A DNA stretch of 64,000 bases from Sympetrum striolatum (Eukaryota > Arthropoda > Insecta > Odonata > Libellulidae): contig CANPUZ010000050.1 of NCBI GenBank assembly GCA_947579665.1, positions 620,001 to 684,000 on the forward strand. Direction: 5' to 3'. Every line of letters begins with the position of its first letter. The first letter of the stretch is position 1. Below the pieces are notes generated by a model. That model saw only the letters and a program-made list of their open reading frames with translations, searched no databases and had not been told where the DNA came from. Of the stretch, positions 11,851 to 23,600 are shown one piece after another. The position numbers and the translations under genes were made by a program.

Positions 11851-11869
11851 GCGCATATTCAACATCACG

Positions 11870-12345
11870 TCACTCGGTTGCCAACGCCCTTCCTAAGATA
11901 TCGCAACCGAGATTAAACACTCCGAGAACACTGTTGCCACGTCGTGCAGCCGAACGGAAGAACGCAAACAGCAACTCGGAACGTTTTACATGGTTCATAC
12001 AAATCGGGAAACAGCAACGCACCGACGACAATACAGAAAATAGTGATTTTCCTACACACCCTTCTACAAGAACTCAGCTAAGGGAAGACACCAATAGTGC
12101 AACCAACGCCCACTATCGATTCTTAGATGAAACTGACCAGAATCACTTGTATTATAAACGCATGAAGTGTATAAAAGACAATTCAATTTCCTTTTTTGAC
12201 TTTACTAGGATTTAGCGAATTCAACATATAAAGTACCTGGGAATATATCTCAATGTAAACTGTAACTGGAAATGTCATATTAATAATTTATACTCTGAAC
12301 TAATTACATCTATAATAAAATTTTATATGCGTGCTCTTATATTAG
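11870..12345 (+). mobile_element. Non-LTR reverse transcriptase fragment
   Basis: Around 12226-12330 the + strand encodes IKYLGIYLNVNCNWKCHINN, the YLGI.L....W..HI motif found after the catalytic core of jockey/RTE-type reverse transcriptases. The frame before it (to 12215) is open but only weakly similar to anything. Stops separate the parts. It is a small dead fragment abutting C0. Confidence 0.5.
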
Positions 12346-12436
12346 CTACTTGTTTACGGAGCTGTGGAGTGGACCCCACACCCAACATCAACGCTGACTA
12401 CCCGTCATATCTAATGTACGAGCGCTAATGTCCTCA

Positions 12437-12950
12437 TTAAAGTAGCCCATAGTAACAGGAGTGGCGGGAGGGACGTTTCTTGAAAGTTTCAGTGCGATTT
12501 TTATCTTTCGCTTTATTGGATTTTTTCCCTTTCTTTTCATCGGACTCTGATGATGCACCAATGCTAGCTTTTTTCTTTGACAGCATTTTTGGAGTTTGAT
12601 TTGCCAATAGATTTGCGGCGAGCCGTCTCACCGGAATTGCCAGAAGGAATTTTTTAAAGAAGTTTTGACGATGCTTGAATAGAGCTTTGATCAGCTAAAT
12701 TAGAGGACGTGGCATTGTTAGGGGTAATGCTGTTGCCAGAAATATCGGCATCCCGAGGTAAGGGATGCCTACTTGGGTTATCGTTAGATGATTTTACATT
12801 ATCCAGAAGGCTGTTTAAATAGTTAAAAAAGTCGTTACTAGGAAATCTACCTCCGGTGAGGGAATGAGACCGTCTTAAGTGAGCGACGTCTCGGTGGTCT
12901 CGCGAATTTGGGATATTGGGGAGCTTATGGTTCATTAAAAGAAATAAAAG
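12437..12950 (-). other. Unrecognised minus-strand ORF pair, possibly transposon ORF1
   Basis: Two frames (13019-12654 and 12631-12437) encode hydrophilic, Ser/Asn/Lys-rich sequence, including PNIPNSRDHRDVAHL and a basic KKKASIGASSESDEKKGKK stretch. The start of the first overlaps the end of element E1, so its first residues are repeat-derived. Composition resembles ORF1/gag-like nucleic-acid binding proteins, but no zinc knuckle is seen. Function is unknown. Confidence 0.25.
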
Positions 12951-12994
12951 TTCGTAAGGAAAGAGGAGCAAGACGTGCTCGGGCCTCCCATTGC

Positions 12995-13709
12995 AAAAAA
13001 AATCTGATGTGGGCAACACATGACTTTCTCCGGATTTATTGACAACAGAAGCCTATGCCGGTAATATATAAATAACTCCAAAACAATGAGTGTTACCGGA
13101 ATATGTTTCATACAAGCTTTGTAGTAAAAAACATTATCTATAATTTTTGTACATAATTGTATGTACCTACATCGCATTTTGACAGAGATATCTTCAAAAA
13201 ACTTCCATTTCTGGGTAAACAACGACTTCCGGTTAACCATTATTCAAGAATAACTCCTAAACAATCAGTGTTACGAAAAAATGTTTCATACAAACGTTGT
13301 AGCAAAGTACATTATCTAAAACTTTTGTATGTAAATGTAAATACCTATATTGCATTTTTACAGAGATATTTAAGAAACAAACCTTTGTTCCGGATAAACC
13401 GTAACTTCCGGTTTAGCGATATTCACCAAAAACTAATCAACTTTTGGATTTACTAGGAAAATTCTAAATATGAATTTTGAAAATGATCGGGTAATTACTT
13501 TTTAAGATAGAGCGCCCACAAACCTTTTAACCACAGACAGACAGACTGACAGACAGACAGACAGACACACAGACAGACATGTTCGGGAAAATAGCGAAAA
13601 CGAGCTCTATGGGCCCCTAAACATCTATTTCCGTTGAATACTGGAGGTCGAATTTTTTTGCGAATAGTACAATACTTTCTCTATACTACGTATAGGGAGA
13701 AAGTAAAAA
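12995..13709 (-). repeat. E-family iterated element, copy E1
   Basis: On the + strand the copy starts AAAAAATCTGATGTGGGCAA followed by CACATGACTTTCTCC, and ends TAGGGAGAAAGTAAAAAG. Between them are about two diverged ~180 bp monomers, each with 'AACTCCTAAACAATCAGTG', 'GTTTCATACAA..TTGTAGT', 'CAGAGATAT' and 'ACTTCCGGTT'. A terminal block follows with AAGATAGAGCGCCCACAAAC, a (CAGA)n run near 13530-13575 and CATGTTCGGGAAAATAGCG. No coding capacity. Orientation is set opposite to E3. Confidence 0.75.
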
Positions 13710-13917
13710 GGGGGAAAGGACTGCTATAATTTATAAAGAGAAGAAAGAAATCTAAAGGTAAAAGAAAAATGAGGGAGGGGAAATTTAAACATTAACCAGG
13801 AAACTAGATAATTGTGGGATGAAAGAACAAATTTCGGACGTAAAAAGCGAAGAAATGCGGAGAAAAGATCACCGCAACGAATGAAATAGTTTAAAGCGCC
13901 GGCGCTCCGGCGGAAAT

Positions 13918-14933
13918 TTAAAAAATCTGATGTGGCCAGCACATGACTTTCTCCATATATATAGGATGTAAATATTTATCTACGACAGTAATTTCGAACT
14001 CTATATTCAATCTAAACTTGGAAGATGAGTGATTCATTTATATCATATTATCTTCTACGTCACAAACATTATAAATAATGTTTATCGGGACATGTTCGAT
14101 GAAAAACAATGAAATTGGCCTTTCGCCCATAGAGCCCAGAGCGCCCACAACGTACATAATCAGCAACTTCCGGTTTATCGGTATTTCATGAATAACTCCT
14201 AAGCAATCAGTTATACAAAAATATGTTTCATACAAAAGTTATAGTAATTACATTTTCTAAAACGTTTATAAATAATAGTATATACCTAAATATCGGATTA
14301 ATGGAGATATTTTGCAAAAACGGAAACGAGCTTCGAAAAGTAAAGCTCAACTTCAGGTAAGCCGATTTACTCCAAAAACTAATCAACTCTGACAGCGCAC
14401 ACCACAGTGCTATACATGAAATTTGGTGTTGATACAATGAATATTTTTCATGTTAAAGCGTCCATAAAGTATAATCAGCTACTTCAGGTTTATCAGTATT
14501 TCACGAATAACTCCTAAACAAGATACAAAAGTATGTTTAATACAAAAGTTATAGTACATTACATTTTCTAAAACTTTTATAAGTAATAGAATAAACCTAA
14601 ATATCATATTTATGGAGATATTATGCAAAAACGGAAATTTGCTTCGAAGAATAAAGCTCGACTTCTGGTTTGTCGATTTACTCCAAATAATAATCAACTC
14701 TGACAACACCCAAAACAGTGCTATATATGAAGTTTGGTATTGATAAGACTGACAGTGTTTACGTTAGAGCGCCCACAAGCACATACACACAAATACACAC
14801 AGACATCATTCCGAAAATGGTCAAATCATATTCTAGGGCCCCTAAAACAAGTATTTCCGTTAAAATCTCGAAGTCAATTTTTTTAATAAAAACAATACTT
14901 ACACCATACTACGTACATATATCTAGAAAGTAA
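13918..14933 (-). repeat. E-family iterated element, copy E2
   Basis: Starts AAAAAATCTGATGTGGCCAG with CACATGACTTTCTCC and ends ATCTAGAAAGTAAAAA. It is in direct orientation with E1, about 210 bp away. Internal monomers repeat 'TTTCACGAATAACTCCTAA', 'ACAAAAGTTATAGTA', 'TATGGAGATATT' and 'CAACTCTGACA'. The end block has GAGCGCCCACAAGCACATA and a CA-rich run in place of CAGA. This subtype is shared with E5 and E6. Confidence 0.75.
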
Positions 14934-14939
14934 AAAAAA

Positions 14940-16080
14940 GGAACTGTTTTTAAGTGAAAAACGGAAAAAAAACACATAAGTAGCTGAAAGTAGTAACCCA
15001 AGTTGGGAAATAAAATTAATGGGACACTTTAGGAGTGTTTAGAATCGGAAAGAGAAACTTTAAGCAAAAAGAACGATTTTTTTATCTATGGGCGAAAGGA
15101 ATAAAAATAGAATAAAGTTAAAGCGACGAAAATTAAAAAAATGAGGTGAACTTAAAAGGATAGAGAGCAAAGACTATCTGAGATTAAAAAATATTGGATT
15201 CAAAAACGAATTTTTAAGTGAAAGATAAAATTTTCCACGGTGGGAAGGAAATTTAAAAGAATTAGGGTAAGAATAAAGACAAAAAAAGTTTAGGAAGGGT
15301 GGGGTTTGAACCACTGATGGTTCGCTGTGACAAATGCTGAACTAATGCTCTAAACACTAGTCAAAGGGATTAAGACTCTTGGATGCGGGAAAAAAACGAC
15401 TGATTGGCTGAAAGTGTTGGAATGGCGGAAAATCGCGGAAAAGGATCGTAAAAACGGGATATTTAGTCAAAAAATCGGCGTTACGGCGGGAAAAAGGCAA
15501 TAAAAACGATTTATGGGGAGCTAAAATGAAAAACTCAAGTGTTAAAAAGAATAAAGGAAGGACGAGAGAGTTTAGAAACACTATAAGAGTGTTATTGGAG
15601 AGGGTGGTTGGGGATTTACCTGAAAAAGAATAGGGAAGGCGGGAGGGATACCCAAGCCCTAACGTGGGGATCCGGCCGGTTCACACCAAGTGCTTGTGGA
15701 GACTACCCAAGTCGAGGTTAGGTAGAGATCCCACCTATGGTGCTAGACGATACCGCGGGCAGCGACCGTTTAGACAATAGAACGAGTAGAGAGACAGAAT
15801 CGCTACATAAGAAGGTGAAAAGTGATTTAGCAAATCGTATTGGTGAATTCCGAATGAGAGACTTCTAAAAAGATGTGTCAAAGCTGAATTTGCGGCGCTA
15901 ACACTTAATAATATAACACTTAGCAATATACAAAGACTTCGTCAACACTCTCTCTCTCCATGAATTATAATCGGACTATCTACCCATCATCACCGACATC
16001 GCCTGTAGCGAACACCCTCAGACAGCACCACGAACGTCGTACACCAAACACGCTTTAATCATCAGAAGGACAGCGGAAAT
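14940..16080. other. No gene recognised apart from a tRNA-like site
   Basis: AT-rich to about 15290 and more mixed afterwards. A GC-richer stretch at 15640-15730 looks like decayed repeat DNA, but I could not assign it. The tRNA-like site is listed separately. Confidence 0.3.
15294..15362 (-). mobile_element. tRNA-like SINE head or tRNA pseudogene
   Basis: On the minus strand, an A-box-like TAGAGCATTAG is followed about 35 bases later by the B-box GTGGTTCAAACCCCACC, a T-arm with a paired stem. A complete cloverleaf cannot be drawn, so this is not called a gene. No clear target duplication was found. Confidence 0.4.
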
Positions 16081-16084
16081 GCGA

Positions 16085-16443
16085 ATTAAACATTCAACAC
16101 GTGACACGCCGAGACAGCCCACGCTGTGACGTCAGCACTTCCTCGTCGCCTCGCAAGATGAGGAGGAAAATTACACGCACCTCCCGGACGGCACCAAAAC
16201 GACAATCAACCACAGAAATATTTACAGACGCAACTGGAGACAGTGTCCATCTCCACTCGACAGGGAAATGTACAAGGCACTACAGAAACGCGCCGGAAAA
16301 CAAATACGCGAACATAGAAATGAAACATGGGAACACGAAGTGAATACATTAAACTTTGAACACAATTCTTTACTGGTCATGGCCAACAAATTAGAAAAAC
16401 TGCACATAAAACTCAGCCATCAGAAAATCCGCACACGAAAATA
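16085..16443 (+). mobile_element. LINE ORF2 fragment (region between endonuclease and RT)
   Basis: The + frame ending at the stop at 16442 encodes NWRQCPSPLDREMYKALQKR, followed by GKQIREHRNETWEHEV and LEKLHIKLSHQK. This basic WR...P.D...Y..L...I...R...W pattern is typical of the linker between endonuclease and reverse transcriptase in jockey-like LINEs. The overlapping frame at 16101-16343 is a shadow. No flanking RT or endonuclease remains. Confidence 0.5.
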
Positions 16444-16811
16444 ATCTAGCGTGCAATATCATAATTTAAGAGAAAAAGTGGGAAAAATATTTTTTTAATT
16501 CCAAAAATTTATTAAAAAAGTATAAAAAATGGATCTAACAATACAACGAGATAAAAGAGGACCATTTTATTGTTTTCGTCTCTCTTCCTTACTTTCCCAT
16601 CCTCCCACTAGCCCATCCTCCACTCACAAAAACACCTCGAGTGAATTGCATTTCGAAATTAAACGCACAGTGTGATATTTTCGTAATTTGGGGGGACAAA
16701 AGTAAATTTTCTTATATGTGTACGAGGATCTAGCACAGTTGGAAAAATAAATGAATTTCTCTAGTGTTTCTTGAGTTATTAACTGATGTTGAGCCTTGGA
16801 ATGCGAGAAAA

Positions 16812-17330
16812 GGGTTTATGTCTATGTCTATGTCTATGTAAGAACCCTGCTAGCCACCTTTCGGCGTGTGGCAGGGGGTGCAAGCACCTTGACTCTATTT
16901 TCCTAAACGGTTGCTTTCGCGTATACTTCGCGGAAAAAAATGAATTTTTAAACGATTCGTTCTAGCATCTATTTATCTAACCTTTCTGGTAGTATCATAA
17001 CGGCCCATATAACAGGGGGGTCGCATTATATCGGTTACATCATCTGAAAACGTAATTTCTCTGAACTTATTTAATAAATTTATCCTTTGAATTTTTCTTC
17101 TATCTTCTAATGATTCCCATCCCGCGTCCTGTAACATCTGAGTGACACTCGCTGTTTTATCGTAGCAATTCTTTACAAATCGTATCGCCTTTCGTTGTAC
17201 TTTTTCTAAATCCCGAATATGACATTTCTCGGCGGGGTCCCATACACTACATGCATACTCAAGGTGAGGCCAAGCATTACATGAAGCATAAACACAACCA
17301 CGCGCAAAGAAGGCACGCACAGGCCCAAAT
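16812..17330 (-). mobile_element. CR1/jockey-like LINE, 5'-truncated, RT C-terminus and tail
   Basis: The minus frame 17320-16973 encodes PHLEYACSVWDPAEKCHIRD, then LEKVQRKAIRFVKN and WESLEDRRKIQRINLLNKF, the conserved end of a non-LTR reverse transcriptase. The 3' region carries GGTGCTTGCACCCCCTGCCA and ends in a short ACATAG repeat (plus strand TCTATG units at 16820-16840) that looks like the element's own tail. It is the same family as 4253-4800, and it is less decayed because about 115 codons remain open. Confidence 0.8.
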
Positions 17331-18072
17331 AGATAAGGCGCAACTGGCAGCGGCCGCTTTCAGCCTAGTTTCGAGCAAGGAAAGGGATATGAGGTTATTA
17401 AAATCTCAAGAAGGAATGTATTAACATATATTTTAGCATAGTATAATTATGAATAATAACAATACAACATGATCGATTTTCAATGCACAATAAAATACAA
17501 TAAACCATAAAAATGGTAAGACATAATTTGTAATCACAAATCAAATCGAAAGGAAAGATGAGAAATAAAATATTATACAATATATAATATGAATTAGAGG
17601 ATTATTCGGAATCAAAATCAGACTCTTCGATATAAATTTCTGATTCTTCGGAATCGAAGAATCGGAATTTGCCTCCTCGGAAAGTTCGCCAATTGGAAGA
17701 ATACTCGAATCTATAATGTCTTTGCCGTGAAATAGAATTTTATGCACGCTTGCGTACCATGAGTACTCTCTAATGCATCATTCTCTGGTTTCTTTTAGGT
17801 GTTGCTAAAATATTTCACTGTTAATTGAGAATCCGCTATTTACGCACTCTAATATGATATGGAAGCGCGTAATGAGCTTAACGCCGACCCCTGTTACTTC
17901 AGCTGACTCATCAGCATCGCAAAAAATCTTTGAACAATCGCGTAAGAGTGTGATCCATAAAAGATTGCAATTTTGTTTCTGCGGAGGTTTCCGTAGCATT
18001 GACGTCACTCGGATAGCAAAGCTGTTTCACCGCATTAATTTTATAATATACTGGATACACGTTCTTATATAA
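17331..18072. other. No gene recognised
   Basis: AT-rich. A direct repeat of GATTCTTCGGAATC-like sequence lies at 17590-17670. No coding signal. Confidence 0.35.
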
Positions 18073-19146
18073 TTTTTACTTTCTCCATATACGTAGTATA
18101 GAGAAAGTATTGTATTCGCAAAAAAATTCGACCTCCAGATTTCGACGGAAATATATGTTTTGGGGCCCATAGAGCATTTTTAGCTATTTTCCCGAACATG
18201 TCTGTCTGTGTGTCTGTCTGTCTGTCTGTCTGTGGTTAAAAGGTTTGTGGGCGCTCTATCTTAAAAAGTAATTATCCGATCATTTTCAAAATTAATATTT
18301 AGAATTTTCCTAACAATGCAAAAAGGTGATTAGTTTTTGGAGAATATCGCTAAACCGGAAGTAACGGTTTATCCGGAACGAAATTTTGTTTCTTAAATAT
18401 CTCTGTAAGAATGAAATATAGGTATATACATTTACACATAAAAGTTGTAGATTTTGTACTTTACTACAACTTTTGTATAAAACATTTTTTCGTAACACTG
18501 ATTGTTTAGGAGTTATTCTTCAATAATGGTTAATCGGAAGTTGTTGTTCACCCAGAAAAAGAAGTTTTTCATACATATCTCTGTCAGAATGCAATATAGG
18601 TATGTACAATTATGAACAAAACTTATTGATAATGTATTTTACTACAACTTTTGTATGAAACATTTTTTCGTAACACTGATTGTTTAGGAGTTATTCTTCA
18701 ATAATGGTTAACTGGAAGTTGTTGTTTACCCAGAAAAGGAAGTTTTTCATACATATCTCTGTCAGAATGCAATTTAGGTATATACATTTACCTACAAAAG
18801 TTATAGATAATAAATTTTACTACAACTTTTGTATGAATCTTTTTTTTGTAACACTGATTGTTTAGGAGTTATTCCCCAATTATGGTTAAGCGGAAGTTTT
18901 TGTTTACCCAGAAATTGAAGTTTTTTATACTTATCTCTTTCAGAATGCAATGTAGGTACATACAATTGTTTACCAAAGTTGTAGATAATGTTTTTTACTA
19001 CAAAGCTTGTATACACATTATACACTTATATAAACATTTTCCTGTAGCACTCATTGTTTTGGAGTCATTTATATATTACCGGCATAGGCTTCTGTTTTCA
19101 ATAAATACGGAGAAAGTCATGTGTTGGCCACATCAGATTTTTTAAT
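18073..19146 (+). repeat. E-family iterated element, copy E3 with four tandem monomers
   Basis: Begins TTTTTACTTTCTCCATATAC and ends GGAGAAAGTCATGTGTTGGC followed by CACATCAGATTTTTT. The end block at 18180-18260 has (GTCT)n and GTGGGCGCTCTATC. Four monomers follow from about 18340, each close to 180 bp, marked by 'CGTAACACTGATTGTTTAGG' (18495, 18669, and 18848 with one change) and 'TACTACAACTTTTGTAT'. They are more alike than monomers in other copies, which suggests recent tandem expansion. Confidence 0.8.
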
Positions 19147-20269
19147 TTGCTGCCGGATTACATTGGATTGATGTGTTGACGAATTCGCATCAACCACCAA
19201 AGCAAGGGCTTGGTCTTCCAAAAGACCACTTTGTTCTGGTATATAGTATACTATATATCTATATAGTACACTATTGCCTATATATTGCCTATACTATCCT
19301 TGACAAGATCAGAAAACAGTAAGTAATTGTCTAACCAAAAAGAATTCGTTTTTAGGAAGCGTTCCATGTGTCCACCCGATTTCGACCATATTTGTTCGAT
19401 GTTTTGGCTGACACTCCTGATTATATCTTAAAACTTTTTAAGTTGTCTTCTAGAGGAGAGGGTGCACCAAATTCTTGTGATATATAATTAAATAAAGCCC
19501 CTGTTCTTAATTCCTTTGCGTCAGCCAACCAAACTTCGAAGAAATATCGGCGTGAAATTTGAATAGTCATCTCTAATTAAGGAATACCTACATGAAAATC
19601 GCAGATATGCGTAAGCTAATTCAAGTATATTCTATAGTTTACAAGTCATTTTTCCAGGAAAACACCATTACACATTGGTATAATGCGATATAATAAACTA
19701 AAACTCAAAATCAAAGTGACTCTTACGTTTTTCTCATTCGGAAAAAACGACGATCAATTCTAACGATGCTCGTGATTAAATTAAAACACATATTATAGTA
19801 AAATATTATGTAATCTAACCTTGGTACTTCCTCAATAGTAATAGCAAAACCCAACCTCTACTAGCACACAGAAACACAGCGTATTCTTAGAGTAAACGAA
19901 CGACTCGATCGCTAAGAACACTTGACATATTGAGTTCAGATAGTCCGAGCTTTTTTTCTATTAATTGGCGCGGTTTTTATAGAATATAAACCTTACGACC
20001 AGTTAGTATGGTTTGTTCCCTTCATAACCATAAAAAACTTTGACCCACTTATAAAAGTAAGAAAATTTACTTTTGTTCCTCTAGATTACGAAAATATCAC
20101 CCTGTGCGACGCCAAAAAGAGCCATAACACCTCCTACGGAGAGAAGTTGGATCCAAGTATAAACATCGAGACATAGCACGGAATAGAACGTATTTAATCC
20201 AAGGCATTGAAAGGATATCATACCGTGAACAACCTAAAATGTTATTCCATTATCGCCCATTGCAATGGA
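19147..20269. other. Upstream region of the NACHT gene; nothing recognised
   Basis: AT-rich. It should contain at least the promoter or 5' exon of the downstream gene, because that gene's start lies just behind a splice acceptor. No TATA box, initiator or donor could be chosen with confidence. Confidence 0.3.
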
Positions 20270-20440
20270 CAGAGGAATGTAAATGGCGCACCGGCATCGA
20301 ACCAAGAATCTATGGGGAAACCATAAAATTCTTACATGAAATATATTTATGATCTCTATTCACATGGCGGATCTTACGTTTGCATATTATGGGGAAAGGG
20401 ATTCAAGAAAATTCTTAAATATCGCCGCAATGTATACAAA
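20270..20440 (-). repeat. Solo C-family monomer 3
   Basis: The segment GGAATGTAAATGGC..CATCGAACCAAG, followed by ATATATTTATGAT and GGGGAAAGGG and then AAAATTCTTAAATATCGCC, is colinear with monomer 3 as seen on the plus strand in C2 (31585-31740), with roughly 20-30 percent divergence judged by eye. It is a single monomer without the rest of the element, about 250 bp upstream of the coding start at 20693. Confidence 0.6.
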
Positions 20441-20692
20441 TAGGAGAATTATGCTCCTCCTGCCGTCGAAATCAAGTACATTTGGTGAAAATTTCATAGA
20501 TATAAATATAAGAGGGCGCGTTTTCAGGGACCTCTGTGATTTTGAATTCCCTATCCTACCGGGATGTACCTTAAAACATTTTCGAAACTTAGTCGTATTT
20601 CTCAGGTCAATTCAGCTTTTTATTAAAGCTTGCATTTTATTCCAGTGCCATCTCATCGTGGTGTGGACCTCGTGAAGTTGGAAGTGGTTGCA

Positions 20693-23600
20693 ATGGACGC
20701 TGAGGATTGTAAGATACTGCACAAGGCCATCAAGGATGGAGACGTCAACCTCGTGAGTCATCTGATGGAGAACCACGCAGCTGAGCAGTACTTCTTAGAT
20801 GAAGGAGCCTCCGCTCTGTGCCATGCATTTTCAAATGAGAAATATGAGATAGCCACATTTCTTATTTCTAAAGGAGCGAAGATTCATGATTCCGAAATGG
20901 ATGACTTATATGATCTGGAAATAGATCTAACTCGTGTAAACCACCTTCTTAAACATTATAACACAAAATCTGACAAATCTTGCGTCGATAAATTGATGTT
21001 CGTGAGCTGGTCTCGGCAGGGCTTTGACGGGCCGCATCGGAAAGCAGTTAGGACCATGTACAAGGATTTATTTGAATCCGAAATCATGAAATTGTTAATG
21101 ATGGTCTTGGAGACTATAGCTTTCGATGTATTTTACGATTTCGAGTCCGAGGACGTAAATAGATTACATCGTCTGGATGTGGAAGAGATGGAAATCTATG
21201 GATTGACTCGGAGTGATTTGAAGGAAATCTTTGTCGGAGCCAAGAATTTGATGTCCGGCGACCCTAAAAAGAAGGCAAAGGTGTACGGTGTGGTGGCGGA
21301 GGAACTGTGTCACCTTGCTATGACGACTCTTTTTGAAAATGGAGCGAAGCCATACCGAAAGGATCAAACCATGTTGACACAGGACTTCTGGAATATCATC
21401 AGAGCAGTGGAATCATTAGCAGGTCGCTCCTGTCAATTAGAGTCGTCTATTAAAACAATTTTCACAGATTATGAGAAGAGGCAGTGGGAGTGTGAGCTAA
21501 TAGCTCGTGTACCATATGTCATAGGATTCTACGGTGAAGCAACTGCGAGAGGGATTCTAATGGAATCTTCCGAATTGTCCAGACTACTTTCCTTTTATGA
21601 AGAAAATGTCATTCCCAAGTGCAGAGTGTGGACAGATCCAAGTGTAAACACGAAACCTCATCGTAAAATGGAAGAATTGATGGAGAAGCATGATTTGATA
21701 TCATCCGAAGAAAAGACAATAACACCACTAAAAGAAGGATTTCCTCCATTCAGTGAATACTTGGACGATTTCCCACCGTTCCCAGAGTATCCGGAACTGA
21801 AGAGAGAAGGGATTTTTGTGTTAACGACGAATTGCACAAAACTGTGCACCTTACACGTATTCCACGAATTGAAAGAGAAATACGGTGATCTTATGAAGAA
21901 AAAAGTGCTCTTCCTCTCAAGGAAATGCATAAAAAGCGAAATAGGAAAAATAATAAATGCCTTGAAAGGTAATGTTTGGGATTATTTGATAATTGTGATG
22001 AATAAGAGGGCATTGAATCTATTGGAATTTTACTTTGAATACCTTGAGAATTTCAATGCATTCCTAATCAATGGAATGAAAATAATAATTATTACAAGCT
22101 CCCAGTCCATTGATCAGAAGTTTAACTTTGAAAGGGCTGTAAATTATAAATGGGATGAATTGACGGATGAATACAAATCCAAACTTGAAATCATACATTT
22201 TTTATTCAAGGGACAGGAGGAGTACGTATACGTTGAGAAGGGAGATTTTCCCGAGTCTTTCAATGAGGATGAAATTATGCAAATAATCGGCGAAGTAATT
22301 GAAGTAGATGATGGCAAAGATCTATATTCACAAGGATACATTCCTGAGACTTATGTTGAGAGAGCATTTACGGCAACTACTGTGGATGGAGAGTTTTTTG
22401 ACAATATCCCTCGAGACACTAGTGTTTTCTTGTCCGGATTCAGTAAGAAGGATTTTGAGGAAGGATTGATAAGTAAAGTTCAGGTGCAGTGTTTGGAGAA
22501 ATCAGATGATAAATTGCAGGAAGATAAATCAGTATATATCTCTAAAGGTAATGATTTCACGACTTTTATGGATTTAGTAGGGAAAAACACAGGAAAAACA
22601 ACTATTTGGCTACACCACGAGAAGAGTGTGTTTTATCTGAAAAACTCAAATTCGACTAGCGATGAATTCAAAAGACATACGAAAGTAGCGTCATTCTCTG
22701 AAAAGGAGATATTGGATTTCCTGAAAAGCAAAAGAATTCTCATAATATCTGATAACGCAGGGTGTGGCAAATCTACTGTCGTGTCCAATCTTATCAGTAT
22801 TGTGAGGAAAAACAGGTCCGATTCATGGATATGGAGAATCGATTTCAATAAGTTTTCCAATGATGAGAAGGATACTCACTCCTTGGCTAACCTCGATCCA
22901 AACAGTAACGAAGAAGAAGTCATTGATCACTTGTGCTTAATGCTAAGATTGAATGGCGGCTTTGAGAAATACCTTTTCAGAAGATTCCGTGATAGACCGT
23001 TTAGGCGATGTTTCATATTTTTCGATGGTTATGATGAAATTCCATCGAAATACATGAACGGTGCTCTTAAAATCCTTTCCACTCTAAAGGAAAAGACTGC
23101 AGTTAATTTGATAATAACGACCAGAAAGCATCAACAGGAAGAATTGGAGAAAACGTTGGACACATACACGCATCGATTGCTGCCTCTATCAAAGAAATAT
23201 CAAATAGAATTCTTGAATAAACTGTGGAAAAACAAATTGAAAGATCCAAAGGGTAAAGGAGAACAGAGAGATGTGGAAGATAAAATTCAAAATATCATTG
23301 ATGAGTCAAAAACAGAAGGAACTGTATTAGAATACCAAAAGCTAATACAAGAACTCAAAAGAATAGATCAGGGGAAAATCTTAAATTCAATAGAAAATTT
23401 AGATTTCTCGAATTTTGCTAAGTATATTCTTGAAAAGTCTTCGTTGGGTAAGGAAGCAATGGAGTTCATAGGCATTCCATTACATCTTTATTTGATTGGG
23501 ATCATTAATTTCAATAATAATTTCAATGTTGAAACTGCTCATGATATCTATAGCCTTTACAATAAGTTTATAGAACAGAAAATACTAATATTACTCGAAG

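Noticed and set aside
20349..20675. 108-codon frame upstream of the NACHT gene
   Set aside because: It overlaps the solo C monomer and the splice acceptor region, with no recognisable motif and weak coding style.
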